Source: Novipirellula aureliae (GTDB taxonomy: Bacteria > Planctomycetota > Planctomycetia > Pirellulales > Pirellulaceae). From it: a stretch of 64,000 nt of DNA. Both the position numbers and the translations under genes were made by a program. Below, piece after piece: positions 9,611 through 18,750 of the stretch. A model generated the notes under the pieces. The model ran no database searches and was not told the DNA's origin. It was given only the letters and a program-made list of their open reading frames with translations. Where the stretch lies: assembly GCF_007860185.1 (NCBI RefSeq), contig NZ_SJPY01000008.1, positions 172,702 to 236,701 of the forward strand, in the 5' to 3' direction. Position 1 is the first letter of the stretch, and each line of letters opens with the position of its first letter.

Positions 9611-9710
9611 GATTTAATCGTTTAACGCTTAGCCGAAGGCGTCAGCTTTTCCATAAGCGGTTGCCTATGGCTTGGCGTTAAACAATAAGTCGAGTCAAAC
9701 CGATTAAATC
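9611..9710. repeat. Nested inverted repeat after the siroheme reductase
   Basis: Two nested perfect inverted repeats span 100 bases. The outer arms are GATTTAATCG (9611-9620) and CGATTAAATC (9701-9710). The inner arms are GTTTAACGC (9620-9628) and GCGTTAAAC (9675-9683). The interior holds further partial complementarity (CCATAAGCGGTTGCCTATGG). It lies between convergent genes, so it may end transcription both ways or be a small non-autonomous palindromic element. Confidence 0.7.
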
Positions 9711-9763
9711 AACAGCCTACTAGGGCTTTGCCACCGCAATTCATTCACGGTCGATCCGAGCTC

Positions 9764-9800
9764 TGGCAACTCGGTAACTCTGGTAACTCGGTAACTCTGG
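9764..9800. repeat. Short tandem repeat
   Basis: The phrase AACTCGGTAACTCTGG is repeated about twice in tandem (period 17), just downstream of the YjfB-like gene stop. It may be a slippage product; no function is evident. Confidence 0.6.
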
Positions 9801-9807
9801 CAAAACG

Positions 9808-10005
9808 CTAAACCTTCACGTCAAGATGACCATCGGCAAGTTGTGTTTGCACCTGCTTAGCTTGTTCGAGCATTGAATGGATGGCATCGCCTGCTTGTTT
9901 TTGCGTATCGAGTTGTTTTGCCAGCAGTGTCATTTGCACCTGTTGTTGGTTGGCATCGTTGCGAGAGTTTAGGACGTTCGCAACCGCAGGGTGAATGCTA
10001 GACAT
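9808..10005 (-). CDS. Small YjfB-like putative motility protein
   Basis: The 65-residue protein resembles the YjfB_motility family: a short N-terminal segment, then a Gln-rich amphipathic helix (QQQVQMTLLAKQLDTQKQAGDAIHSMLEQA). Family members are small helical proteins in flagellated bacteria, with an unclear but motility-linked role. The longer upstream frame is discarded because ATG 10005 has a CGGGAG ribosome site six bases before it. Flagellar genes flgL and fliW lie 29-31 kb away, consistent with dispersed motility genes. The assignment rests on length, helix pattern and family resemblance by eye. Confidence 0.65.
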   Translation of the reverse strand: MSSIHPAVANVLNSRNDANQQQVQMTLLAKQLDTQKQAGDAIHSMLEQAKQVQTQLADGHLDVKV

Positions 10006-10310
10006 CGTGACTCCCGAGTTAAGGATAGGACAGTATGGCTCAAGCCTGGACTCCAACACAGACCCTCTTGTGAAAAACTCGGTCTGCTGGTGAGATAACA
10101 CTATCGAAACCAGAAAAAAGGTTGAAATCCGCACGCTTGGCATCTTCAAATTGGGTTAATCGGCACTTTTTCACTCTCGTTTTCCGCAATTCTTTTTAGA
10201 ATGCATCCCTAATAGCATGATGTTCGGCAGCAAATCGTTGCCGCTTTTCAACCCCTATTTACGATTGACTCGTCCGGTTTTGGATGATCGCAATAGCCGG
10301 CGAAGACCAT
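10006..10310. other. Intergenic region between divergent genes
   Basis: This holds the promoters for the YjfB-like gene (minus) and the O-antigen-ligase-like gene (plus). No RNA gene, strong hairpin or recognisable operator was seen. Confidence 0.5.
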
Positions 10311-12995
10311 ATGAAAAACCTTACAAAATATCTTAGGCTTTTGTCACTTTGGGCATCAGCAACCCTTTTAACGCTTTTGCCGTTCTTGGTAGCCCTCGAT
10401 TATGCTGGCGTACTCAAATGGACTCAGTGGGCGGCGGCGGCGGTGGTTTTGGCCGCAGCGCTGCTGGCAATACCGGCTTTGACCGATCGTGAAAACCAAA
10501 TGGGGCCAAGATACCACTGGTTCACGATTTTTCTTCTCGTGTGGGCCGGTTTTGTTTGGATTCAAACGGTACCTTTGCCCGACAGCCTGCATTCACTGCT
10601 TAGCCCCGCTTCGGCGGATGCCTACAGCGCCTGGGCCACACCGGCACTTGGGGCCTCGGCCGTTGACGGTTTCCAGCCGATTTCCGTCGATCCTTGGGCT
10701 ACCAAGCACGGTTTGGCAATGGTGCTGATGGCGATCACGTTGGCCTGGACCTCGGCCACCGTGTTTCAAACTCGGGCTCGGTTGGCGTTCGTGATGGTGG
10801 GGCTTGCCATTGGTGCAGCCGTTCACGCGGGACTTGGCATTTTTCAATTGGTGGTTCCCGAAACAGGCATCCTCGGGATGGACCTCGTCGATCGCGGCAG
10901 GCCATTTGCCGGTTTTGTTAACCGTAACAATGCGGCGTTACTTATGAACCTCGGTATTGGATCGAGTTTAGGGTTGTTGGCATGGCGGTTGAGTGCGCTC
11001 AGTGGCCAAGAGGTTGACGATGAGAACTTTGAATTGAACGATCTGATCTCTCTGGTAAGTGACCGAGAAAGTTCGATCGCATTGGCAAGTTTGGTGCTAT
11101 GTTCGGCAGCGTTGTTGGTTTGCGGGTCACGGGGCGGATTGGTCGCTGCACTCTTCGGGTTTGTGTTGGCCTTCGGGTGGATTCGCACTCGCCGAGGCGT
11201 TTTGACGATTCCTGTCCTGATCGGAGTCATCGCAATCGCCATTGCAATGCTGCTGGTTCCGCTCAACTTAGACTTGGAATCGATTCAGCGGTTTGAGATC
11301 TTTGTCAACCGCGACAACACGACGCTGTTACATGATGGCCGTCTTCCCCATTGGTCAGACGGTATGGAAGCAGCGAAATCCTATTTGCCACTAGGCAGCG
11401 GTGTAGGAACCTATGCCGACGCGCATCTGCCGTTTTTAGACGAGAGTATGGATGCTTGGTTTGTGCATGCCGATAATTTATGGTTGGAACTGTTTACAGA
11501 GCAGGGCCTGGTCGGTGTCCTGCTCTTTCTAGGCTTGGTCGGTTCCCTGCTCTATTCGCTGCAACAACTTCGTGAATCTCCGGATGCGGTCGATCATGGG
11601 CTACGGGTAGCCGGGTGGTATGTCCTTTCCGCGTTGGTGGTCTCTCAATTCTTTGATTTTGGATTGATCGTCCCTGCAAACTTTATTGCGTTTGGTGTCT
11701 TTTTGCCCATCATTGCAACGCGTCGATTTTTTGTCGCATCGTATGTTCGTGACGAAGAAGAGAAGGATTTCACTGGCCACGAAGATGAGGAGTTGGAAGG
11801 CACGGATTCGAAGTCGCCATCGAAGATTCGTTTCCAAACTCCAGGCTCGCTCGCGGTGGGGATCATCATTGCGACACTAGCAATCCTGCCATCGTTTTGG
11901 GCTCTCAAGGTGCTCAACACCGATGCGAAAATAGACGCTGTCGTTCGCGAAGCAAATTTTGCACTCGACGCCAAAAAGCCGGAAATCAGCGAACTGGAGA
12001 GAATGGCGTCAACATTAGAACCACTGGCGGCTACAAGCGGTTCCGCCGAGGCTTATCAAGCACTTGCGGAATTGCACCACCGTATGGCTCGTTACGAAGA
12101 GGTCGCCGCTGCGAATCCGAAATCGGAAGAGGAGATTCGCAGGCTGTACAGCCAAACCGCACCACTCGTCCGCCGTTTGACCTGGCTTCAGCAGCCTCCG
12201 AGTGTTTTGCAGGATTCGAATCAAGGCGGTGATTCCAATTCGAACGGTTCCATTGTTGATCCGTCGTTATCGAAGCACTATCTCGATGCCCTTGCCAATG
12301 CAGAAGCCGCCCTGCGCCATCGCCCGCTGTCACGCGAATCGCGTGCGACAAGTATTTACTTAGACTTCATTCATGCCAACCGCGATCGCACCTACGTTCT
12401 TCTAAAGCAACTTCAAGAGTTGTACAAAACCAATATTGCCGCCACACAGCGTATCGGAAGTTTGGCTGTTGATAGTGAAGAGTTAGAGATTGCGAGCGAA
12501 TGCTATCGAACCGTACTCACTCGCAATCCGCGTTTCACCAATCGCGTGCTGCGAACGATTGAGTCACACCCGCAAATTACGGCGGCTCAAATTGTCCCCA
12601 ATACTCCGACCAATCTACGTTTGGCTGCCCAAGCGATCCTTTCCAGGCCAGATCCTGACAAAACGTTTTTGGAAAAAGCTTATTCGGGATTCGAGTGCGA
12701 TAATTGTAAAACGATTGCTGAACGTGCCAAGTGTGAAGAATTGGCGGGCGATACCGCTTATGTCTTGGGCAAGTTCGATGAGACGTTTGAAGCCTATCAA
12801 AAATCGCTGCGATTTAAGCCTAATGACAACAAGCTAAGGATCAAGCTAATCGGTCGGCTAAGGGCTCAAGGCAAACGCGATGAAGCCCTCGCCGAAGCTC
12901 GCAAAGCCCGCGTCTTGTCACCCGAAGAAGATCGCTTCGATGTTATCATCAAAGAGATCGCGCAAGCGGAACTGCAAGAATACACCAATCCATAG
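10311..12995 (+). CDS. O-antigen ligase / Wzy-type polytopic membrane protein with C-terminal TPR region
   Basis: The 894-residue protein has about a dozen hydrophobic helices in its first 560 residues, then a soluble helical tail. The membrane half carries the Wzy_C hallmarks: the GSRGGLVAALFGF helix and the periplasmic loop LGSGVGTYADAHLPF followed by HADNLWLELFTEQGLVG. These are typical of O-antigen ligases and polysaccharide polymerases. The tail has TPR-like helix pairs, including AYVLGKFDETFEAYQKSLRFKPND near residues 820-845. A role in surface polysaccharide assembly is likely, but no glycosyltransferase gene is adjacent. ATG 10311 is preferred over ATG 10284, which adds nine non-hydrophobic residues without a better ribosome site. 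Confidence 0.82.
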   Translation: MKNLTKYLRLLSLWASATLLTLLPFLVALDYAGVLKWTQWAAAAVVLAAALLAIPALTDRENQMGPRYHWFTIFLLVWAGFVWIQTVPLPDSLHSLLSPASADAYSAWATPALGASAVDGFQPISVDPWATKHGLAMVLMAITLAWTSATVFQTRARLAFVMVGLAIGAAVHAGLGIFQLVVPETGILGMDLVDRGRPFAGFVNRNNAALLMNLGIGSSLGLLAWRLSALSGQEVDDENFELNDLISLVSDRESSIALASLVLCSAALLVCGSRGGLVAALFGFVLAFGWIRTRRGVLTIPVLIGVIAIAIAMLLVPLNLDLESIQRFEIFVNRDNTTLLHDGRLPHWSDGMEAAKSYLPLGSGVGTYADAHLPFLDESMDAWFVHADNLWLELFTEQGLVGVLLFLGLVGSLLYSLQQLRESPDAVDHGLRVAGWYVLSALVVSQFFDFGLIVPANFIAFGVFLPIIATRRFFVASYVRDEEEKDFTGHEDEELEGTDSKSPSKIRFQTPGSLAVGIIIATLAILPSFWALKVLNTDAKIDAVVREANFALDAKKPEISELERMASTLEPLAATSGSAEAYQALAELHHRMARYEEVAAANPKSEEEIRRLYSQTAPLVRRLTWLQQPPSVLQDSNQGGDSNSNGSIVDPSLSKHYLDALANAEAALRHRPLSRESRATSIYLDFIHANRDRTYVLLKQLQELYKTNIAATQRIGSLAVDSEELEIASECYRTVLTRNPRFTNRVLRTIESHPQITAAQIVPNTPTNLRLAAQAILSRPDPDKTFLEKAYSGFECDNCKTIAERAKCEELAGDTAYVLGKFDETFEAYQKSLRFKPNDNKLRIKLIGRLRAQGKRDEALAEARKARVLSPEEDRFDVIIKEIAQAELQEYTNP

Positions 12996-13003
12996 CCAGT
13001 AGC

Positions 13004-13489
13004 GGCGTCTCTCCGAGACGCCGGGATTTACGAGTCTCGGAGAGACTCGGCTACTTGATGCCGGGATTCCGAGTCTCGGAGAGGCTCGGCTACTTGATGC
13101 TGGGGGTTACGAGTCTCGGAGAGACTCGGCTACTTGACGCTGGGGGTTACGAGTCTCGGAGAGACTCGGCTACTTGATGCCGGGATTTACGAGTCTCGGA
13201 GAGACTCGGCTACTTGACGCTGGGGTTACGAGTCTCGGAGAGGCTCGGTTGCTTGATGCTGGTGGTTACGAGTCTCGGAGAGACTCGGCTACTTGATGCC
13301 GGGGTTACGAGTCTTGGAGAGACTCGGTTGCTTGATGCTAGGATTTACGAGTCTCGGAGAGGCTCGGCTACTTGATGCCGGGGTTACGAGTCTTGGAGAG
13401 ACTCGGCTGCTTGATGCCGGGATTCCGAGTCTCGGAGAGACTCGGCTACTTGACGCCGGGGGTTACGAGTCTCGGAGAGACTCGGCTAT
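13004..13489. repeat. Tandem array of 12 short hairpins (39-40 bp period) plus one inverted variant
   Basis: Twelve near-identical units begin at 13032, 13071, 13111, 13151, 13191, 13230, 13270, 13309, 13349, 13388, 13427 and 13467. Each has the palindrome GAGTCTC-GGA-GAGACTC (7-bp arms, 3-nt loop), then CGGCTACTTGATGC and a linker such as CGGGGTTAC. Variants such as AGAGGCTC or GTCTTGG weaken one arm. At 13004-13022 an opposite-facing relative, GGCGTCTC-TCC-GAGACGCC, opens the array. The array fills the gap between the convergent wzy-like and uvrB genes and stops four bases before the uvrB stop codon. Linkers are conserved, so it is not a CRISPR. Confidence 0.9.
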
Positions 13490-13493
13490 GCTT

Positions 13494-15605
13494 TTAGCCT
13501 CGGCTGGGGCGGGGGATGTTTTTTCGTCCACTGGCTTGACTCTTGTTACGGCGTTTTTTCTGACGACCGGTCGCTCCAGTCGATTTGTTCGAGAACTCGA
13601 CTTCGGATAAAGGTTTGCCAATATTCTCTTTCAATTGCAAGACACGGTCTCTGAGCGATGCCGCTCGCTCAAACTCTAAATCCTCTGCTGCCGATAACAT
13701 CTCGCGTTCGAGTGCTTCACAGTACTCTAAAGTGATGTAGGTTTCTTTCGCATCGCTTGCTGCTGCTTCGGTCTTTTTGCGTGTGGCGACGTCGTTGTCG
13801 ATGCCTCGGCGAATCGATTTGCGAATCGTCTCGGGGGTAATCCCATGCTTCTCGTTGTAATCCTGCTGAATTTTCCGGCGACGCGTTGTTTCTTCCATCG
13901 CCATCTTCATGGAATCGGTAACCCGATCGGCGTACAGAATGACTTTTGAGTTCGAATTTCGTGCTGCGCGGCCAATCGTTTGGATCAAACTGGTTTCACT
14001 GCGAAGAAACCCTTCTTTGTCCGCATCGAGAATTGCGACCAACGATACCTCGGGCAAGTCGAGACCTTCGCGAAGCAGATTGACACCGACGAGACAATCA
14101 AATTGGCCTGCTCTTAATTCTTGTAGCAAGTCGACTCGCTCGAAGGCATCGAGTTCGCTGTGCAGCCATCGGCAGCGGACGTTTTGCTCTTGTAAGAACG
14201 CGGAGAGATCTTCGGCCAATCGTTTTGTGAGTGCGGTGACCAATACTCGTTCGTCTTTCTCGGCACGAATCCGGATTTGCTCAAGCAGGTGATTCACTTG
14301 GCCACGTGCCGACTCGATTTCAACAACGGGATCGAGAAGCCCTGTGGGGCGAATGATTTGCTCGACCACTTCGCCCTTGGTCCGCTGCAATTCGTACGCG
14401 CTCGGTGTGGCACTGACAAAACAAATTTGAGCCGTTCGTTCCTCCCACTCCTCGAATTTTAGCGGCCGGTTATCGAGTGCACTGGGCAATCGGAAACCGT
14501 GTTCCACCAGCGTGGTTTTGCGGCTTCGATCGCCGGCATACATTGCACGAACTTGAGGGATCGTGACATGGGACTCGTCAACAAACGTGACAAAATCCTT
14601 TGGGAAGAACTCGTAAAGCGTATCTGGAGTTGCTCCAGGCGGTTTTCCCGAAAGCGGTCGACTGTAGTTTTCGATCCCTGGACAGTGACCGACCTCGGCT
14701 AGCATCTCTAGATCAAATCGGGTACGCGCGGAAATCCGTTGTGCTTCAAGTAACTTGCCTTGCTTTTCGAACACTTCAAGCTGCTGTGCGAGTTCTTCTT
14801 TGATGCCCTGAATCGCTTTTTTGATACGATCCTCTGGCATCACAAAGTGACGAGCCGGATAGATGTAAAGGTGGTCGACCGTCTTAATGGTTTCACCCGA
14901 GACCGGTTTGATGAGCGAAATCTGTTCAATCTCATCACCCCACATTTCAATTCGGTAGGCGAACTCTTCGTAGCTGGGCCACAATTCAATACTGTCGCCG
15001 CGAACGCGAAATTTACCTCGGTCAAAAGCAACGTCGTTGCGTTCGTACAAAACGTCGACCAACTTTAGTAGCAAGTGGTCGCGGCGAGTAACCTCCCCTT
15101 TGTGTATCGACACGATGAGTTGACGGTAATCGTCTGGGGACCCGAGTCCATAGATACTGCTAACCGAAGCGACGATGATGACATCACGGCGGCTGACCAA
15201 GGAACTTGTCGTTGCCAATCGCAACCGGTCGATCTCTTGATTGATCGACGCGTCCTTTTCGATAAAGACGTCACGCTGAGGAATATATGCTTCGGGTTGA
15301 TAATAGTCGTAATAGCTAACGAAATAGTGAACCGCATTGTCGGGAAAAAACTCTTTGAACTCGCCATACAATTGGGCGGCTAACGTTTTGTTATGGCTTA
15401 GCACCAGCGCTGGCCGACCGAGATTCGCGATCACGTTGGCCATCGTAAAGGTTTTTCCCGTACCGGTTGCTCCGAGTAGCACTTGGGCAGATCGTCCCGC
15501 CTTGAACCCGCGAGTCAATTCGGCGATCGCTTGAGGTTGATCGCCAGCAGGCTTAAAGCTCGGCTGGAGATGAAAATCGGCTGGGGGGAGGGCAACAGAG
15601 GTCAT
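13494..15605 (-). CDS. uvrB: UvrABC excinuclease subunit B
   Basis: UvrB verifies lesions handed over by UvrA and recruits UvrC in nucleotide excision repair. The 703-residue product (E. coli 673) shows Walker A GATGTGKT at residues 45-52, the beta-hairpin [16 protein letters not shown] near 94-109 that locks onto [12 protein letters not shown] and the helicase motifs GRAARN and [13 protein letters not shown]. It ends with a UVR domain ([20 protein letters not shown] region) that contacts UvrC. A basic tail of about 35 residues ([17 protein letters not shown]) follows. ATG 15605 gives the canonical FKPAGDQP start region. It is a singleton between the 12-hairpin array and another hairpin pair. 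Confidence 0.97.
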   Translation of the reverse strand: MTSVALPPADFHLQPSFKPAGDQPQAIAELTRGFKAGRSAQVLLGATGTGKTFTMANVIANLGRPALVLSHNKTLAAQLYGEFKEFFPDNAVHYFVSYYDYYQPEAYIPQRDVFIEKDASINQEIDRLRLATTSSLVSRRDVIIVASVSSIYGLGSPDDYRQLIVSIHKGEVTRRDHLLLKLVDVLYERNDVAFDRGKFRVRGDSIELWPSYEEFAYRIEMWGDEIEQISLIKPVSGETIKTVDHLYIYPARHFVMPEDRIKKAIQGIKEELAQQLEVFEKQGKLLEAQRISARTRFDLEMLAEVGHCPGIENYSRPLSGKPPGATPDTLYEFFPKDFVTFVDESHVTIPQVRAMYAGDRSRKTTLVEHGFRLPSALDNRPLKFEEWEERTAQICFVSATPSAYELQRTKGEVVEQIIRPTGLLDPVVEIESARGQVNHLLEQIRIRAEKDERVLVTALTKRLAEDLSAFLQEQNVRCRWLHSELDAFERVDLLQELRAGQFDCLVGVNLLREGLDLPEVSLVAILDADKEGFLRSETSLIQTIGRAARNSNSKVILYADRVTDSMKMAMEETTRRRKIQQDYNEKHGITPETIRKSIRRGIDNDVATRKKTEAAASDAKETYITLEYCEALEREMLSAAEDLEFERAASLRDRVLQLKENIGKPLSEVEFSNKSTGATGRQKKRRNKSQASGRKNIPRPSRG

Positions 15606-15708
15606 GTTGATGAATCAGCAAAAAGATCGAAAAGTAGAGGCGACACAACCTACTTTACCCAGCAGGCCAGGATCGCCCAATAGCCAGCCTGGGTTGGATT
15701 CGTAGCCA

Positions 15709-15752
15709 TGTCTCTCCGAGACACGTTATGCTTCGCGACTCGGAGAGTCGCG
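15709..15752. repeat. Head-to-head pair of short hairpins related to the 13 kb array
   Basis: Two hairpins face each other: TGTCTC-TCC-GAGACA (15709-15723) and CGCGACTC-GGA-GAGTCGCG (15734-15752). The flanking GTAGCC before the first is the reverse complement of the GGCTAC that follows each unit of the 13 kb array, so they belong to one family. The second hairpin lies inside the 3' end of the FetB-like gene and encodes part of its last residues (RRDSPSRE). Confidence 0.85.
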
Positions 15753-16451
15753 GCGACTTGTTGCACGACCGATCAGCCACAAAAAGAGTGCTGCAGCCAA
15801 ACCGGCAGAACTAAACATCATGCACATGACCATGACTTGATAGCGTGCTGCGATCAATGGTGATACGCCTGCCAAAACTTGGCCAGTCATCATGCCTGGG
15901 ATCGAAACGATGCCGACAGCAAACAACATGTTGGTGATTGGAATGAAGGCGGCCTTCATCGCAGACGCACGCGCGTCGTTATGAGTCTCTCCTCGTTCTG
16001 TTTCGACGTAGTACCGCTCGGCCGCCAAACTGACGGCATTCATGCATCCCGAAAACGTCATCCCCGCAAGCGGAATGAAAACTCGCGGGGAGAACCACGG
16101 ATCAAGTCCGAGCACGCCTTGAGTCATGAAGAACAACGTGATCCCACCGCCAACAAACACCGCCGCCACGGCATACGGATAATTTCTGGCTCGATCCTGT
16201 CTGATCGAACACAGAGCAATCCAACTCGCGGCGAGCAGCATCACCGTCAGAATGGCGATGACAATCCAGGGCGTTTGGGCGGTGAACACATAGCCAAGTA
16301 AGTAGCCGACCAACAACAATTGTAAGATCATTCGCGACAAACCCATGATTGCCTGGCGAACGCCAAGCGACCAACGGAACATCAAGATCAATACAATGAT
16401 GACTGGCACTAACGAAAACGCCAATCGATGAAGCGGGATCACATCAGCCAT
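15726..16451 (-). CDS. UPF0014 / FetB-type ABC transporter permease
   Basis: This 241-residue inner-membrane protein has about seven hydrophobic helices and matches the FetB (YbbM) family. Visible landmarks are the LQLLLVGYLLGYVF helix, the VFIPLAGMTFSGCMNAVSLA helix, a charged cytoplasmic loop and the conserved VSIPGMMTGQVLAGVSPLIAARYQVMV block. FetB works with ATPase FetA and has been linked to iron export and oxidative-stress resistance in E. coli. No FetA gene adjoins it here. An upstream ATG at 16520 would add 23 polar residues; ATG 16451 starts just before the first helix. The final residues are encoded by a REP-like hairpin, so the C-terminus appears repeat-derived. Confidence 0.85.
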   Translation of the reverse strand: MADVIPLHRLAFSLVPVIIVLILMFRWSLGVRQAIMGLSRMILQLLLVGYLLGYVFTAQTPWIVIAILTVMLLAASWIALCSIRQDRARNYPYAVAAVFVGGGITLFFMTQGVLGLDPWFSPRVFIPLAGMTFSGCMNAVSLAAERYYVETERGETHNDARASAMKAAFIPITNMLFAVGIVSIPGMMTGQVLAGVSPLIAARYQVMVMCMMFSSAGLAAALFLWLIGRATSRRDSPSREA

Positions 16452-16610
16452 GACGTCTGTTTTCCAAGGTTGATTCAATAAAATGGACTTAATCTTCGTT
16501 TTACAATCTGACGAATGCATCCGATCTTATCGAGGGGGTGAAGTAACAAGATCGACTTCGATTTGCTATAGTGTGGTAAAAGCTTTCTCATTCCCCCCGG
16601 AAATCAATTG

Positions 16611-17960
16611 ATGACCCGAACTCTATTTCGTAATGCCCGCATCGTCCTGCCTCAATTCATTCTCGATGGTTCGGTGTTGGTCGAAGATGGGAAGATAGTC
16701 GACGTGGATGCCGGTGAGCTTGCCAACGCGGACGAAACGGTCGATTGTCAAGGCCGGTACCTGATGCCTGGCGTGATCGATGACCAGGTTCATTTCCGCG
16801 AACCAGGTTTGACACACAAGGAAGATCTCAGCACGGCCTCGCATGCTTGCGCTGCTGGCGGAGTGACATCGTTCTTGGAAATGCCCAACACGAAGCCGGC
16901 TGCGATCACGGTTGAAGGGGTTCGGCAAAAGGAAGCGATTGCCGCCCAAAAGTCAATCGTCAACTATGGCTTCTACATCGGCGCAACGCCGAGCAATTTG
17001 GAGGAGTTGGCGAAGGCAAGCGACGTTCCAGGAATCAAGATTTTTATCGGCAGTAGTACGGGCGATCTACTGGTGGATGATCAAGAGACGCTCGAGCGAA
17101 TATTTGCGGAAACGACGTTGCCAATCTGCGCTCACTGCGAAGATGAAGCGACCGTTCGAGCGAACATGGATCGGTTGGTGGGCACCAGCGATATCGCGGA
17201 CCATTCACGAATTCGTGATGAGCGGGCTGCAATGATCGCGACGGCACGAGCAACCGATTTGGCCCGTCGGCACAAGCATCGGTTCCATGTGCTGCACGTT
17301 TCGACGGCGGCAGAGTTGACGCTACTGCAAAACGCTGATCCTTACATTACCGCAGAGATTTGTTTGCACCATCTGTTCTTCAATGTCGACGATTATGCTC
17401 GCTTGGGCAGCCGTATTCAAATGAACCCATCGATCAAGACAAAAGCGGACAACGAAGGGCTGTGGCAAGGATTGCTCGATGGAACGATTCAAGTATTGGC
17501 GACCGATCACGCTCCTCATACACTCCAGGAAAAAAGACAACCCTACCCAGCAAGTCCGTCGGGATTGCCAGCGGTCGAGAACAGTTTGGCGCTGATGCTC
17601 GATCAAGTGAACCAGGGTAAATGCTCGCTGTTGCAGGTTGCATCGTGGATGAGCGACGCACCGGCTCGCGTTTGGGGGATGGTTGGCAAAGGCCGCATTG
17701 ATGTCGGGTACGACGCCGATCTCGTCCTTGTCGATATGGATGAAGCACGAACGATTCGCGATGCCGAGCAGCACACCAAGACCTGCTGGAGTCCCTGGGA
17801 TGGAGAAACACTTAGGGGGTGGCCAACGGCGACTTATATCGGCGGTCGCCGCGTGTGGAGCCAAGCGGACGGATTCGACGAACAGCATCGTGGATCAAAG
17901 TTGAAATTCGACCATGCTCGTGGCGGCTTTTGGAAGACAATGGATGGAATCGGCGTTTAG
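16611..17960 (+). CDS. pyrC: Dihydroorotase
   Basis: The 449-residue enzyme belongs to the cyclic amidohydrolases and should close N-carbamoyl-aspartate to dihydroorotate in pyrimidine synthesis. The motif [20 protein letters not shown] replaces the usual D-x-H-x-H, with Gln for the first zinc-ligand His. I recall this [10 protein letters not shown] form from Bacteroidetes-type dihydroorotases. Further landmarks are [32 protein letters not shown] and [14 protein letters not shown]. The C-terminal [19 protein letters not shown] also fits that subgroup. ATG 16611 is chosen over the preceding TTG. Other pyrimidine genes are absent, as usual for dispersed planctomycete pathways. Confidence 0.9.
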   Translation: MTRTLFRNARIVLPQFILDGSVLVEDGKIVDVDAGELANADETVDCQGRYLMPGVIDDQVHFREPGLTHKEDLSTASHACAAGGVTSFLEMPNTKPAAITVEGVRQKEAIAAQKSIVNYGFYIGATPSNLEELAKASDVPGIKIFIGSSTGDLLVDDQETLERIFAETTLPICAHCEDEATVRANMDRLVGTSDIADHSRIRDERAAMIATARATDLARRHKHRFHVLHVSTAAELTLLQNADPYITAEICLHHLFFNVDDYARLGSRIQMNPSIKTKADNEGLWQGLLDGTIQVLATDHAPHTLQEKRQPYPASPSGLPAVENSLALMLDQVNQGKCSLLQVASWMSDAPARVWGMVGKGRIDVGYDADLVLVDMDEARTIRDAEQHTKTCWSPWDGETLRGWPTATYIGGRRVWSQADGFDEQHRGSKLKFDHARGGFWKTMDGIGV

Positions 17961-18078
17961 TTCTTCCAACGGTAAGGGAGTGGATCCTGTTAAAGATCCC
18001 AGTATGAGAGAATCTTACACAAAATCCCATTCCGCCAAAGTGCTTGTCAGCACCTCGTAATGAATTGGCATATGGCAA

Positions 18079-18750
18079 ATGACTAACTCGATCTGGCCTT
18101 CCGATGATCAAACCGAAACGCTGTTGAAAGCAGCGAAGGGTGGCGATGCGGATGCAGTCAACCGTCTTTTGGAACGCCATCGTGAATCCGTGCGTCGGTT
18201 AGTGAAAATGCGGCTCGATCGTAAAGTTCAGCGGCGGGTCGATGTGAGTGATGTTGTCCAAGATGTCTTGCTCGAAGCGAACGGTCGATTGGAAAAATAC
18301 TTGAATGATCCTGCGATGGCGTTCCACCTTTGGATTCGTCAGATTGCCTGGGATCGGATCATCGATACCTACCGTCGGCACCGCGTGAGTGCGAAGCGAA
18401 ACATGGACCGAGAGCAGGCGATGCATGCTCCAGCAACTCAAGATCAATCGTCGATTCAATTAGCGGCTCAATTGTGTGACCCTGCACTGACACCTTCGAC
18501 TGCTGCAACGCAGCGCGAATTGGCAACAAAGGTCGAAGCAGCGATCGAACAGTTAGTCGAACAAGACCGCGAAATGATTCTAATGCGACATTACGAGCAT
18601 CTGTCCAATTTGGAGATCGCGGAAGTCCTCGGTCTGAATCCGCCAGCGGCGAGTATGCGTTACCTGCGGGCGGTCCGTCGACTTCGCGAACTTCTGGATG
18701 AGGATGCTGACGATGACTCGGGCCGCGGCGATGCTGGGAAGCGTCCGTGA
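18079..18750 (+). CDS. ECF-type RNA polymerase sigma factor
   Basis: The 223-residue protein has sigma region 2 (residues about 20-95, with VDVSDVVQDVLLEANGRLEKY and FHLWIRQIAWDRIIDTYRRHR) and region 4 (about 140-205, with LVEQDREMILMRHYEHLSNLEIAEVLGLNPPAASMRYLRAVRRLRELL). A linker of about 40 residues separates them. Region 2.2-2.4 contacts core polymerase and the -10 element; region 4 reads the -35 element. The stop codon overlaps the start of the kinase gene (GTGA at 18747-18750), so the two should be co-translated. Paired ECF factors and Ser/Thr kinases are characteristic of Planctomycetes; the kinase may replace an anti-sigma factor. No anti-sigma gene is visible. Confidence 0.92.
   Translation: MTNSIWPSDDQTETLLKAAKGGDADAVNRLLERHRESVRRLVKMRLDRKVQRRVDVSDVVQDVLLEANGRLEKYLNDPAMAFHLWIRQIAWDRIIDTYRRHRVSAKRNMDREQAMHAPATQDQSSIQLAAQLCDPALTPSTAATQRELATKVEAAIEQLVEQDREMILMRHYEHLSNLEIAEVLGLNPPAASMRYLRAVRRLRELLDEDADDDSGRGDAGKRP

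Noticed and set aside
13004..13489. CRISPR array
   Set aside because: Period is only 39-40 bp, the segments between palindromes are conserved instead of unique, and no cas genes are present in the window.
13293..13610. 105-residue ORF with repeated LGE/LLDAG segments
   Set aside because: It is the translation of the hairpin array running into the antisense of uvrB; repeats explain the peptide periodicity.
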